64,000 nucleotides of DNA from Arthrobacter sp. ISL-72 (lineage in GTDB: Bacteria > Actinomycetota > Actinomycetes > Actinomycetales > Micrococcaceae): NCBI RefSeq assembly GCF_018613755.1, contig NZ_JAGGPP010000021.1, positions 16,794 to 80,793 of the forward strand. The letters run 5' to 3'. The translations under genes were made by a program, and so were the position numbers. Each line of letters opens with the position of its first letter. The first letter of the stretch is position 1. The notes beneath the pieces were generated by a model, which searched no databases, was not told the DNA's origin, and was given only the letters and a program-made list of their open reading frames with translations. Below, in pieces: positions 8,563 through 16,611 of the stretch.

Positions 8563-9878
8563 GCTGCGGCTCCTTCTGTCTCGGTGGTGGCGGTTTCTGC
8601 TTCGGCGCTGCCGTAGGCGCCGTGGTGCGGGTTCTCCCAGATGACCGTGGCGCCCATCCCCAAGCCAACGCACATGGTGGTCATGCCGTAGCGTACCGAG
8701 GGATCCTCTTCGAACTGGCGAGCCAGCTGGTTCATCAGCCGTACCCCCGAGGAAGCCAGGGGATGCCCGACGGCAATCGCGCCGCCGTAACGGTTGACCC
8801 GCGGATCGTCGTCGGCGATGCCGAAATGATCCAGGAAGCTCAGCACCTGGACCGCGAATGCCTCGTTGATTTCAAACAACCCGATGTCGCCGATGCCGAG
8901 GCCGGCGTTTTTCAGTGCCTTCTCCGTGGCCGGGACCGGCCCGATGCCCATCACCTCGGGCTCCACGCCGGCGAAGGCGTAGCTGACCAGGCGCATCTTA
9001 ACCGGCAAGCCAAGCTCGGCGGCGGCATCCGCCGAGGCGAGCAGGGCCGCCGTCGCGCCGTCATTCAGCCCGGCGGCGTTGCCGGCCGTCACGCGGCCAT
9101 GGGGCCGGAACGGCGTGCGCAGCGCGGCGAGGTCCTCGAGGGAAGTTCCCGGCCGCGGGGGTTCATCCATGGTGTTGAGCGTCCAGCCCTGGCCCGGCTT
9201 GATGGTGGCCACGGGTACCAGGTCCGGCTGGATCCGGCCGTTGTCATAGGCCGCGGCCAGCTTGTCCTGGGAGGCGACGGCGTACGCGTCAGCACGGTCC
9301 TTGGTGATGGCCGGAAAACGGTCGTGCAGGTTCTCGGCGGTGTTTCCCATGTTGAGCGCGGCAGGATCCACCAGGCGCTCGGACATGAACCGGGGATTGG
9401 GATCGGCGCCTTCGCCCATCGGGTGGTTGCCCATGTGCTCGACTCCGCCGGCGATCACGACGTCGTAGGCCCCGAAGGCGATGCCGCTGGCGGTGGTTGT
9501 CACGGCGGTCATGGCGCCGGCACACATGCGGTCCACGGCGAAGCCCGGGACGGTGCGGGGGAGCCCGGCCAACAGCGCCGCGGTGCGGCCGATGGTGAGC
9601 CCCTGGTCGCCGGTCTGAGTGGTGGCGGCAACAGCCACCTCGTCGATGCGGTCCGCGGGAAGCGAGGGGTTGCGGCGCATCAACTCGCGGATGCATTTGA
9701 CCACGAGATCGTCGGCGCGGGTTCCGGCGTAGATGCCCTTTTCGCCTGCACGGCCGAATGGGGTGCGGACACCGTCCACAAAAACGACGTCCCGGCCGGT
9801 GCCGGACCTTCCGCTGCGGGGCTCTTCGCTGCGGGGCTCTTCGCTGTGGGGTTCTCCGCTGATGGGGGCTTGGCTCAC
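8559..9878 (-). CDS. fadA: Acetyl-CoA C-acyltransferase (thiolase)
   Basis: A 439-residue thiolase that cleaves 3-ketoacyl-CoA in the last step of beta-oxidation. The nucleophile Cys is in DRMCAGAMTAV; the other catalytic blocks are NEAFAVQVL, GGAIAVGHPLASSG (His) and MCVGLGMGATV (second Cys). The GTG at 9878 is chosen because GAGGAG stands 7 bases upstream; the longer frame would start inside the untranslated leader. Residues ~8-22 are a short repeat (SEEPRSEEPRS) absent from typical thiolases, giving a longer, charged N-terminus. First gene of a two-gene operon with fadB. Confidence 0.93.
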   Translation of the reverse strand: MSQAPISGEPHSEEPRSEEPRSGRSGTGRDVVFVDGVRTPFGRAGEKGIYAGTRADDLVVKCIRELMRRNPSLPADRIDEVAVAATTQTGDQGLTIGRTAALLAGLPRTVPGFAVDRMCAGAMTAVTTTASGIAFGAYDVVIAGGVEHMGNHPMGEGADPNPRFMSERLVDPAALNMGNTAENLHDRFPAITKDRADAYAVASQDKLAAAYDNGRIQPDLVPVATIKPGQGWTLNTMDEPPRPGTSLEDLAALRTPFRPHGRVTAGNAAGLNDGATAALLASADAAAELGLPVKMRLVSYAFAGVEPEVMGIGPVPATEKALKNAGLGIGDIGLFEINEAFAVQVLSFLDHFGIADDDPRVNRYGGAIAVGHPLASSGVRLMNQLARQFEEDPSVRYGMTTMCVGLGMGATVIWENPHHGAYGSAEAETATTETEGAAA

Positions 9879-9954
9879 GTGGTACTCCTCATTGAGACAT
9901 TGGGGCCGGGGCGCGCGCCAATAGCGACGGCGACCGGGCGTCAGTGGTCTCAAT

Positions 9955-9970
9955 GTTACTCGAGAGTAAC
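9955..9970. promoter_or_regulatory. Candidate operator: inverted repeat GTTACT-N4-AGTAAC
   Basis: The site GTTACTCGAGAGTAAC has perfect 6-base arms around CGAG and lies 77-92 bases upstream of the thiolase start. TetR-family regulators of fatty acid degradation in actinobacteria bind palindromes of this kind (TTACT/AGTAA arms), so it is a plausible acyl-CoA-responsive operator. No regulator gene is adjacent, so the regulator is unknown. Confidence 0.55.
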
Positions 9971-9995
9971 TTAGCTGGCAAGGATTGCGGGTGGC

Positions 9996-11336
9996 CTAGT
10001 TTCCGGCGCCGGAAGCAGCCCTGGATTCCTTCGGTTCCTTGGGGGGCAGCGGCTGCGGATTGAGGAATGCGGCGGTGATGAGGGGCGCCGTCAGTTCGAT
10101 CTGCCAAGGACGCGCGCCGAGTTCACTGAGCTCTTCACCGATCGCCAGTTCACTCAGCTCAGCAGGCGGACGCCATGCCACGCGCCGCAGGAAGTCCGGC
10201 GTCAGCAGGTTTTCCACGGGAAGGTTCAGTTCGTCCGCCTTGGCCTGCAGCAGCGGCCTGGCAGTGGCCAGCCGTTCCGCCGCTGCCGGGTCACGGTCGG
10301 CCCAGACGCGCGGGGGCGGGGGAGCGTTGGTCGGGAGGTGCAGCGGCGGCAGTTCCTCCATGTTCCTGGCAGTGGAAATGCAGCGCAGCCAGCGCGGAGC
10401 CTCCCGCTGCGCGGCCCGGCCGTGGAAGCCCTTGGTGCCCAGCAACTGCGGCACGGTGGACGGCATGGCCTTGGCGGCCGCGACCAGCGAAGAGTCCGGG
10501 ATGAGCCGGCCGGGGGCGACGTCGCGTTTGCGGGCCAGCGAATCCCGCTCCAGCCATAGTTCGCGGACGGCAGCCAGCTGGCGGCGGTCCCGGATCTGGT
10601 GCAGCCCGGAGGTCTTCCGCCACGGATCCACCCGCGGCGGGGCCAGCCCGGCTTCCAGGATGGCAGCGAACTCCTGCTCGGCGTATTCAAGCTTCCCGTC
10701 GGCCTGGAGCAGCTCAATGAGTTCTTCGCGCAGCTCCGTGAGGACCTCGACGTCCAGCGCCGCGTACCGCAGCCAGGGCTCGGGGAGCGGTCGGGTGGAC
10801 CAGTCCGCAGCGGAATGTTCCTTGGCCAGGCCGAAACCGAGCAGTTGCTCGATGACGGCCGCCAGGCCCACCCGCGGCAGGCCTGCCAGCCGGGCGGCCA
10901 GTTCAGTGTCGAACAGTTTGTGCGGCCACATACCCAGCTCGGAGAGGCACGGAAGGTCCTGGCTCGCGGCGTGCAGGATCCATTCGACGCCGTCCAAAGC
11001 GTCGTTGATGATCTGCAGGTCACCGAAGGGTTCGGGATCGATGAGCCACGTGCCTGAACCTTCGCGGCGGATCTGGACCAGGAAGGCCCGTTGACCATAG
11101 CGGAAGCCCGACGCGCGTTCGGCGTCCACCCCGGCCGGCCCTGTTCCGGCGGCGATGGCGGCGGCGCACCGTTCCAGTCCGGCGGGGGTTTCAATGACGA
11201 GCGGCACGCCGTCGCGGGGGGAGTCAAGGTCGATGACCTCGGGGACCAGGCTGTCGAAGCCTTCCACCGTGATGTGGGGAGTGATGTCAGCAGCCGGGAC
11301 GCCGGCTGTGGTGTGTTCCGGATTTTGAGGGGTCAT
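9996..11336 (-). CDS. RNase D-like 3'-5' exonuclease with HRDC domain
   Basis: A 446-residue DEDD-family exoribonuclease, likely in RNA maturation or turnover. The metal-binding acids are visible in GVDAERASG (Exo I), HAASQDLPCL (Exo II) and YAALDVEVL (Exo III, with the family Tyr four residues before the Asp). The HRDC domain (about 235-310) contains RRQLAAVRELWLERDSLAR. A Pro-rich segment near 335 (NAPPPPRVW) precedes a C-terminal helical part. GAAGG lies a few bases before the ATG. DUF3000 lies immediately upstream on the same strand, a pairing common in actinobacteria. Confidence 0.9.
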   Translation of the reverse strand: MTPQNPEHTTAGVPAADITPHITVEGFDSLVPEVIDLDSPRDGVPLVIETPAGLERCAAAIAAGTGPAGVDAERASGFRYGQRAFLVQIRREGSGTWLIDPEPFGDLQIINDALDGVEWILHAASQDLPCLSELGMWPHKLFDTELAARLAGLPRVGLAAVIEQLLGFGLAKEHSAADWSTRPLPEPWLRYAALDVEVLTELREELIELLQADGKLEYAEQEFAAILEAGLAPPRVDPWRKTSGLHQIRDRRQLAAVRELWLERDSLARKRDVAPGRLIPDSSLVAAAKAMPSTVPQLLGTKGFHGRAAQREAPRWLRCISTARNMEELPPLHLPTNAPPPPRVWADRDPAAAERLATARPLLQAKADELNLPVENLLTPDFLRRVAWRPPAELSELAIGEELSELGARPWQIELTAPLITAAFLNPQPLPPKEPKESRAASGAGN

Positions 11337-11393
11337 GATGCCTTCAGTTTACCGACATCGCGCTGCAGGGCGTCCCGCCGTCGCCAGCCATGC

Positions 11394-12038
11394 TTAGTTG
11401 CGCCGCCGTCGGGGCAGGGCGGACACGCCCTCTGGGAGCGGCGGAAGGCCCGCGAACGTGCACACCATGTCCGACCACGCCTCCAGGTGCGAGCGGATGT
11501 CCGGGCCCTCCGGCGTCCAGGAGGCACGCAGTTCGATGTCGATTGACGCGGGCCGGTCAGAGAGGGTTCCGAAGCTCTCGGACAGGATCCGGGTGGCCGT
11601 TCCGCCGGCTGCACGGTACGGCGCCTTGTGGTTCTCCAGTGCTTCAACGAGCCACGTCCAGGCCACCGAGCCGAGCATTTCGTCGTTGCCCATTTCCGCC
11701 TCCAGCTGGGCGCGGATATAGGTCACGATCCGGAACTCCCCGTCCCACACCGCCGAGCCGTCGGGGTCGTAGAGCAAAATGAAGCGTCCGGTGGCGAGTT
11801 CTTCGTCTTCCACGGTTCCGGCGGCCCGGACCAGGGCGGCGGAAACGGGGCCGTGCACCGCGGCCGGGGCCGGGCCGGGGACAGGTCCGATGACCTCGGC
11901 ACCGAGGGCCACGGCGAAGGGCGCAAGCCGCGAGGGCGCGGGAATCTCGTCCAGGTGCAGCTCACTGCGGCACCGTGCTTTTCGAAGGGATCCCAACGCG
12001 GTAAGGAACTCCGCGGGAACCTGGTCGAGTGCGTTCAC
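11394..12038 (-). CDS. DUF3000 domain-containing protein
   Basis: A 214-residue actinobacterial protein of unknown function recognised by its conserved blocks: LHLDEIPAPSRLAPFAVALGAEV near residue 30, RFILLYDPDGSAVWDGEFRIVTYIRAQLE near 85, and SIDIELRASWTP followed by HLEAWSDMVCTFAGLPPLPEG at the C-terminus. No catalytic motif or membrane segment is visible. It sits 57 bases upstream of the RNase D-like gene on the same strand, so the two are probably co-transcribed. Family assignment is confident; function is unknown. Confidence 0.85.
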   Translation of the reverse strand: MNALDQVPAEFLTALGSLRKARCRSELHLDEIPAPSRLAPFAVALGAEVIGPVPGPAPAAVHGPVSAALVRAAGTVEDEELATGRFILLYDPDGSAVWDGEFRIVTYIRAQLEAEMGNDEMLGSVAWTWLVEALENHKAPYRAAGGTATRILSESFGTLSDRPASIDIELRASWTPEGPDIRSHLEAWSDMVCTFAGLPPLPEGVSALPRRRRN

Positions 12039-12099
12039 ATTCGCAGGTTACGCAAGATCCGGCACCGATCCCTGCAGGCTCGCCGCCCCGGGCTCCCGC

Positions 12100-13194
12100 T
12101 CAACCGGCTGCCAGCTCCCGCTTGATGGCGGCGACAAACACATCCACGTCCTCCTCGCTGGTGTCAAAAGAACACATCCACCGGACCTCCCTGGCGGCTT
12201 CGTTCCAGTCATAGAAGCGGAAGGATTCCCGGAGCCTGTCGGCAATGCCTTCGGGCAGGATGGCGAAAACGCCGTTGGATTCCGTCTTCTGGGTGGGCTC
12301 CACGCCGTCGATCCCGTCCACCGCGGCGCGCAGCCGGGCAGCCATCGCGTTGGCGTGCCGGGCTGACCGCAGCCACAGGTCGCCCTCAAGCAGCGCGATG
12401 AACTGGGCGGACATGAACCTCATTTTGGAAGCCAGCTGCATGTTCATCTTGCGCAGATAGAGAAGGCCCTGCGCGGCCTCGGGGTTAAGTGCCACCACCA
12501 CCTCGCCGAACAGCAGCCCGTTTTTGGTTCCGCCGAAGGAGAGGATGTCCACTCCGGCGTCGCGCGTGAATTCCCGCAGCGGCACGTCGAGGTGGGCCGC
12601 CGCGTTGGCCAGCCGGGCGCCGTCCATGTGCAGCTTCATGCCCTTTGCATGGACGTGCTCCGCGATCGCACGGACCTCGTCCGGCGTGTAGCACGTGCCC
12701 AGCTCGGTGGTCTGGGTGATGGACACGGCCAGCGGCTGTGCCCGGTGCTCGTCCCCCCAGCCCCAGGCCTCGCGGTCAATCAGTTCCGGCGTCAGCTTGC
12801 CGTCCGGGGTGGGCACCTGGAGGAGCTTGATGCCGCCGATCCGCTCCGGGGCGCCGTTCTCATCCATGTTGATGTGCGCCGTGGACGCGCAGATCACCGC
12901 GCCCCAGCGCGGGAGAAGGGACTGGAGCGACAGAACGTTTGCCCCCGTTCCGTTGAAGACCGGGAAGCATTCGATGCCGGCGCCGAAATGCTCCTCCATC
13001 AGCACATGCAGCCGCGCGGTGTAATCGTCTTCGCCATAGGACACCTGGTGCCCTTCGTTCGCGGCTGCCAGAGCGGCCAGGACTTCCGGGTGGACGCCCG
13101 AGTAGTTGTCGGAGGCGAAGCCCCGGACGGCGGGGTCATGGAGTCGTGCCGCGGTGGCGGCGGATTCAACTGTGGTTGTCATCGCTTTGGTCAC
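12100..13194 (-). CDS. Low-specificity L-threonine aldolase (PLP-dependent)
   Basis: A 364-residue fold-type I PLP enzyme that splits L-threonine/allo-threonine to glycine and acetaldehyde. The PLP lysine is in ILSFGGTKNG; HMDGARLANAA supplies the cofactor-binding Asp, and FASDNYSG...HPEVLAAL is the N-terminal substrate/PLP block. The start is uncertain: GTG at 13194 has only a weak, close purine tract (GAAAG), and an in-frame ATG follows at 13182 with no better site. Beta-eliminating lyases of the same fold cannot be fully excluded, but the motif pattern favours threonine aldolase. Confidence 0.88.
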   Translation of the reverse strand: MTKAMTTTVESAATAARLHDPAVRGFASDNYSGVHPEVLAALAAANEGHQVSYGEDDYTARLHVLMEEHFGAGIECFPVFNGTGANVLSLQSLLPRWGAVICASTAHINMDENGAPERIGGIKLLQVPTPDGKLTPELIDREAWGWGDEHRAQPLAVSITQTTELGTCYTPDEVRAIAEHVHAKGMKLHMDGARLANAAAHLDVPLREFTRDAGVDILSFGGTKNGLLFGEVVVALNPEAAQGLLYLRKMNMQLASKMRFMSAQFIALLEGDLWLRSARHANAMAARLRAAVDGIDGVEPTQKTESNGVFAILPEGIADRLRESFRFYDWNEAAREVRWMCSFDTSEEDVDVFVAAIKRELAAG

Positions 13195-13219
13195 GCTTTC
13201 AGTCTAGGGATGTGCGCGG

Positions 13220-13921
13220 TCAAGGGCTAAGGAGCAGCCGCCGGCCGTTGAGTTCCGCCGCGGGGGCGGTGAAAAGTCCGACGGCGGCTGCCGCGAGTTC
13301 ATCGACGTCGGTAAAGCCGGCGAAGCTGCGTCCGGGGGACTTTGCCCGCATCCCGGCGTCGACGAGGCCCTTCACCACGAAAATGACGGCGGCGCTCGCC
13401 GGTGCCTCCGTGAAGCCCTCGGCCACCGCGAGCGTCCACGCTTCCGCCGCTGCCTTGGCGGCGACATAGCTCGCACCGGACGCCGTCGGAGTGGCGGCCG
13501 CCGTGGAGGTCACCATGGCAAAGCGGCCAGCGCTGGAGGACGCAAGATCGTCATAAAAAACCCGGGTCACGTTCCGCACGGTGGTGATGGCGCTGCGCTC
13601 CAGGAAGTCCCAGTCCTCGTCGCTCTGGTCCGTGATGCCCTTGGCGCCGCGCCAGCCGCCCACCAGGTGGATGACGCCGTCCACCCTGCCGGCCGCGGCG
13701 GAAATTCCGGCATGCAGGGCCCTGACGTCCGCCAGGACGGCGAGGTCGCAGACAAGGGGAGTGACGCCGTCGCCCGCTTCCGCGGCGGCGGCCTCGATCC
13801 GGGGGCCGTCCGAGCCGACCGTGAAGACCCGGTGGCCGGCACGGCGGAGGGCGCGGGCCGCCGCGATCCCGGACGGCCCGCTGCCGCCGGTGACCACCAC
13901 GGTCAACTGTTCAGCACTCAT
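13220..13921 (-). CDS. SDR-family NAD(P)-dependent oxidoreductase
   Basis: A 233-residue short-chain dehydrogenase. The cofactor loop TGGSGPSG is at residues 11-18 and the catalytic Tyr-x3-Lys is SYVAAK, with the Ser in MVTSTAA upstream. Slightly shorter than the usual ~250 residues, with a compact C-terminus. Its start overlaps the stop of the upstream DUF6421 gene (ATGA at 13918-13921), so translation is coupled and the two presumably serve one pathway; the substrate is unknown. Confidence 0.85.
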   Translation of the reverse strand: MSAEQLTVVVTGGSGPSGIAAARALRRAGHRVFTVGSDGPRIEAAAAEAGDGVTPLVCDLAVLADVRALHAGISAAAGRVDGVIHLVGGWRGAKGITDQSDEDWDFLERSAITTVRNVTRVFYDDLASSSAGRFAMVTSTAAATPTASGASYVAAKAAAEAWTLAVAEGFTEAPASAAVIFVVKGLVDAGMRAKSPGRSFAGFTDVDELAAAAVGLFTAPAAELNGRRLLLSP

Positions 13922-15321
13922 CCGGCGTTCATGGCTGCGACGGTGCCTGACGAACCGGTGTCCGACGAACCGGTGATGCCGGCCGTTGACTCAATGACGG
14001 GACGCATCTTCTTCTCGAGTGCCTCGTAGAACATGGACAGCGGGAACTCGTCGTCCAGCACCTGGTCGGTCAGGCCGCGCGGCGGTCCGTCCAGCGGAAG
14101 CGCCGCGGGTCCGTTGGCCCAGACGGATGCCGGGTTGGGTGTGACGGTGCCGGAAATGAGTTCGTACGCAGCCAGCCAGTGGGCCGTCTTCGGACGGTCA
14201 ATTGAGCGCCAGTACAGTTCCTCGATCCGGGCACCAAGGTCAACCACGACGTCGGCAGCTTCGTCCCAGTCGATGCTGAGTTTGCTGTCGGTCCAGTGCA
14301 GTACGCGGTGCTGGTGCATCCAGGCGAAAAGCAGCTGGCCGCCAAGGCCGTCGTAGTTCCGGACGCGGCTGCCAGTGATGGCGAAGCGGAAGATCCGGTC
14401 GAAGATGACCGCGTACTGCACGAGTTTGGCGTGCCGGCGTGCCTCGGGATCGGCGTCCTCGTCCTTCTCGATCTTCACTGATTCGCGGAAGGCCGTCAGG
14501 TCGCAGCGCAGCTCTTCCAGCGAGTACAGGAAGAACGGCATGCGCTGCTTGATCATGAACGGGTCAAAGGGCAGGTCCCCGCGCATGTGGGTGCGGTCAT
14601 GGATCAGGTCCCACATCACGAACGTCTCCTGTGTGAGGTCCTGGTTCGCCAGCAGTTCTTCGGCTTCGGCAGGGAGTTCCAGGCGGGTGATGTCGGCCGC
14701 GGCCCGCAGGACCCGGCGGAAGCGGGCTGCTTCACGGTCTGCAAAGATGGCACCCCACGTGAACGTGGGGGTCTCCCGGACTGCGACGGTTTCCGGGAAC
14801 AGCACGGCCGAGTTGGTGTCGTAGCCGGATGTGAAGTCCAGGAAACGGATAGGGACGAAGAGTTTGTTGGAGTACTCGCCCTGCTCAAGGCCCGCAATGA
14901 ACTCCGGCCAGATGACCTCGATGAGGACGGCTTCCACCAGCCGGCTCCGGCTGCCGTTCTGGGTGTACATCGGAAACACCACGAGGTGCTGCAGTCCGTC
15001 GATGCGGTGCTTCTGGGGCTGGAAGGCAAGCAGCGAATCCAGGAAGTCCGGCACGCCGAAACCGCCGTCGACCCACCGCCCGAAGTCGCTGACCAGGAGT
15101 TCCAGGTACCGGGCGTCGTGCGGAAAGGCCGGCGTCAGCGCTTCGACGGCCGCGCAGATGGCGTTCGCATGTGTTGCCGCGGCCGCATGGTCGGCGGGTT
15201 CGGGCACGGAGCCGTCCTGTGCCTGGAGGGCCTGCAGCCCAGTGGCAGCAGCCCTGAGCATCAGCCACTCGGGGTGGTGTTCGGTGCGGGGTGCGGCTGC
15301 GGTGAGAGCGGTCGTTGTCAT
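13918..15321 (-). CDS. DUF6421 family protein
   Basis: A 467-residue soluble protein that I recognise as the DUF6421 type found widely in actinobacteria, of unknown function. Recurrent acid/His-rich blocks include VFPMYTQNGS (~118), RFLDFTSGYDTNSAVLFPE (~165), MWDLIHDRTHMRGDLPFDPF (~245) and GGQLLFAWMHQHRVLHW (~340). The clustered His/Asp/Glu residues in HDRTHMRGD and HQHRVLHW would suit metal binding, but that is speculation. The C-terminal ~25 residues are Ser/Gly/Thr-rich and probably disordered. Coupled by an ATGA overlap to the SDR downstream. Confidence 0.8.
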   Translation of the reverse strand: MTTTALTAAAPRTEHHPEWLMLRAAATGLQALQAQDGSVPEPADHAAAATHANAICAAVEALTPAFPHDARYLELLVSDFGRWVDGGFGVPDFLDSLLAFQPQKHRIDGLQHLVVFPMYTQNGSRSRLVEAVLIEVIWPEFIAGLEQGEYSNKLFVPIRFLDFTSGYDTNSAVLFPETVAVRETPTFTWGAIFADREAARFRRVLRAAADITRLELPAEAEELLANQDLTQETFVMWDLIHDRTHMRGDLPFDPFMIKQRMPFFLYSLEELRCDLTAFRESVKIEKDEDADPEARRHAKLVQYAVIFDRIFRFAITGSRVRNYDGLGGQLLFAWMHQHRVLHWTDSKLSIDWDEAADVVVDLGARIEELYWRSIDRPKTAHWLAAYELISGTVTPNPASVWANGPAALPLDGPPRGLTDQVLDDEFPLSMFYEALEKKMRPVIESTAGITGSSDTGSSGTVAAMNAG

Positions 15322-15440
15322 CGTCGGCGATCGCCTTTCTGGTTGCTTTGAACTTCTACGGCGAGCGTAGCAAGCAAACAGATGCGCTAATGCAAATTCA
15401 ATCTAAGCATAAGAAGGACTTGTGCAAGTGGAGCAGAGAA
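15322..15440 (-). promoter_or_regulatory. AT-rich leader with possible promoter of DUF6421-SDR operon
   Basis: The stretch 15345-15420 is clearly AT-richer than its surroundings. On the minus strand TTGCAC followed 15-16 bases later by TTAGAT/TAGATT resembles a -35/-10 pair. The element is weak and only suggestive. Confidence 0.3.
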
Positions 15441-15466
15441 GCCGCCCCAGCCCTAGCCGGGGCGGC
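15441..15466 (-). terminator. Hairpin after msrB
   Basis: GCCGCCCC and GGGGCGGC form an 8-bp GC stem with a 10-base loop just past the msrB stop. The minus-strand sequence continues TTCTCT, a short pyrimidine run rather than a strong U-tract, so termination efficiency is uncertain. Confidence 0.5.
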
Positions 15467-15483
15467 CCTGCTGGCCGGATGGC

Positions 15484-15969
15484 CTACTTGCCCTCGTCCG
15501 CTGAGACCAGCTTGAGTGAGACGGAGTTGATGCAGAAGCGCTGATCTGTGGGGGTGCCGTAGCCTTCGCCTTCGAACACGTGTCCCAGATGGGAGTCGCA
15601 GTTCGCGCAGCGGACCTCCACGCGGTCCATGCCCATGGTGCGGTCGTGCAGGTAGCGGACAGTTCCGTCTGCAAGCGGAGCCCAGAACGACGGCCAGCCG
15701 CAGTGGGAATCGAATTTTTCGTTGCTCGTGAAAAGTTCCGCACCGCACGCACGGCACTGGTACACGCCCGCAGTGTGGGTATCCCAGTATTCGCCGGTGT
15801 AGGGCCTTTCGGTCCCGGCCTGCCGGAGCACGCGGTATTCCTCAGGTGTCAGCTCCCGGCGCCATTGCTCGTCCGTCTTTTCCACCTGAGGCGTGACATT
15901 ATCCGCGGCGGATCCCTGGCCCGGGGTTTGGACAGGTGAAACTTTCGGCTTGTTGCTAAAGATGCTCAT
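15484..15969 (-). CDS. msrB: Peptide-methionine (R)-S-oxide reductase
   Basis: A 161-residue repair enzyme that reduces methionine-R-sulfoxide in proteins. Four zinc cysteines are present as two CxxC pairs (Cys72/Cys75 and Cys121/Cys124), the substrate block is SHCGWPSFW and the catalytic Cys146 is in QRFCINSVSL. The first ~30 residues are a non-conserved Pro/Gln/Ser-rich extension. No signal peptide, so cytoplasmic. A hypothetical gene lies 14 bases upstream on the same strand and is probably co-transcribed. Confidence 0.95.
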   Translation of the reverse strand: MSIFSNKPKVSPVQTPGQGSAADNVTPQVEKTDEQWRRELTPEEYRVLRQAGTERPYTGEYWDTHTAGVYQCRACGAELFTSNEKFDSHCGWPSFWAPLADGTVRYLHDRTMGMDRVEVRCANCDSHLGHVFEGEGYGTPTDQRFCINSVSLKLVSADEGK

Positions 15970-15983
15970 AGGTTGATCAACGC

Positions 15984-16475
15984 TCAGGAGTCCCCGATAA
16001 ATCCCGAACCCGCGTACAGGTGCAGGACGGGGAGTCCCAACTCGTCCTGTGCCTTGTTGGCCCAGTCCGTATGGAACGTGTCGGCAATGGCATGCGGCCG
16101 GGTGATGACCACCGCCTGGCCGGCGCCGAGGTCCTTTACTTTCGCCACCAGGCCCTGCACGGCGCCGCCGTCAACCACTTCGCCCGTGACTCCGCCACCG
16201 AGTCCGGCGAGGGCGTTGAGCGATACTGTCAGCGTTTCGGCAGCCGCTGCCCGCTCGAAGGCCGGGTCCGGGGCATGGGAGGTCAGTTCGCGGAAAGCCT
16301 TGGCGATGTCCAGCAGGGAGAGGTTTTCGAGGAAGTCCACCAGCAGGTGCCGTTCCGTGTTGGCCGGGACCAGCACGACGAGGGGCGCGTCACCCCCGTC
16401 CACCAGGCGTTCAATGTTGACGCGGTCATCCGCACCCAGCGGCTCTTCTGTCAGAATGACGATTGGATCGCTCAT
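15984..16475 (-). CDS. Hypothetical protein, 163 aa, upstream of msrB
   Basis: A soluble 163-residue alpha/beta protein with alternating hydrophobic strands (DPIVILTEEPLG, PLVVLVPANTERHLLVDFLENL, AVVITRPHAIADTFHTDWANKAQDELGLPVLHLYAG). The pattern is reminiscent of nucleotide-binding or USP-like folds, but no Walker or G-x-G signature is seen, so I do not assign a family. It is 14 bases upstream of msrB on the same strand and probably shares its promoter. Confidence 0.75.
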   Translation of the reverse strand: MSDPIVILTEEPLGADDRVNIERLVDGGDAPLVVLVPANTERHLLVDFLENLSLLDIAKAFRELTSHAPDPAFERAAAAETLTVSLNALAGLGGGVTGEVVDGGAVQGLVAKVKDLGAGQAVVITRPHAIADTFHTDWANKAQDELGLPVLHLYAGSGFIGDS

Positions 16476-16611
16476 GCCCCCAGCCTAGTCCCGGGCGGAC
16501 CTTTCCCGCACGGATTTCGATCGGGGCCTTCTGTCGTTATTGAAGCCTGGCGAGCCCGTTGTTGGCCTGCCCGAATATGTCCGAAGGGCACCTAGCAGTA
16601 AGAATGGATCC

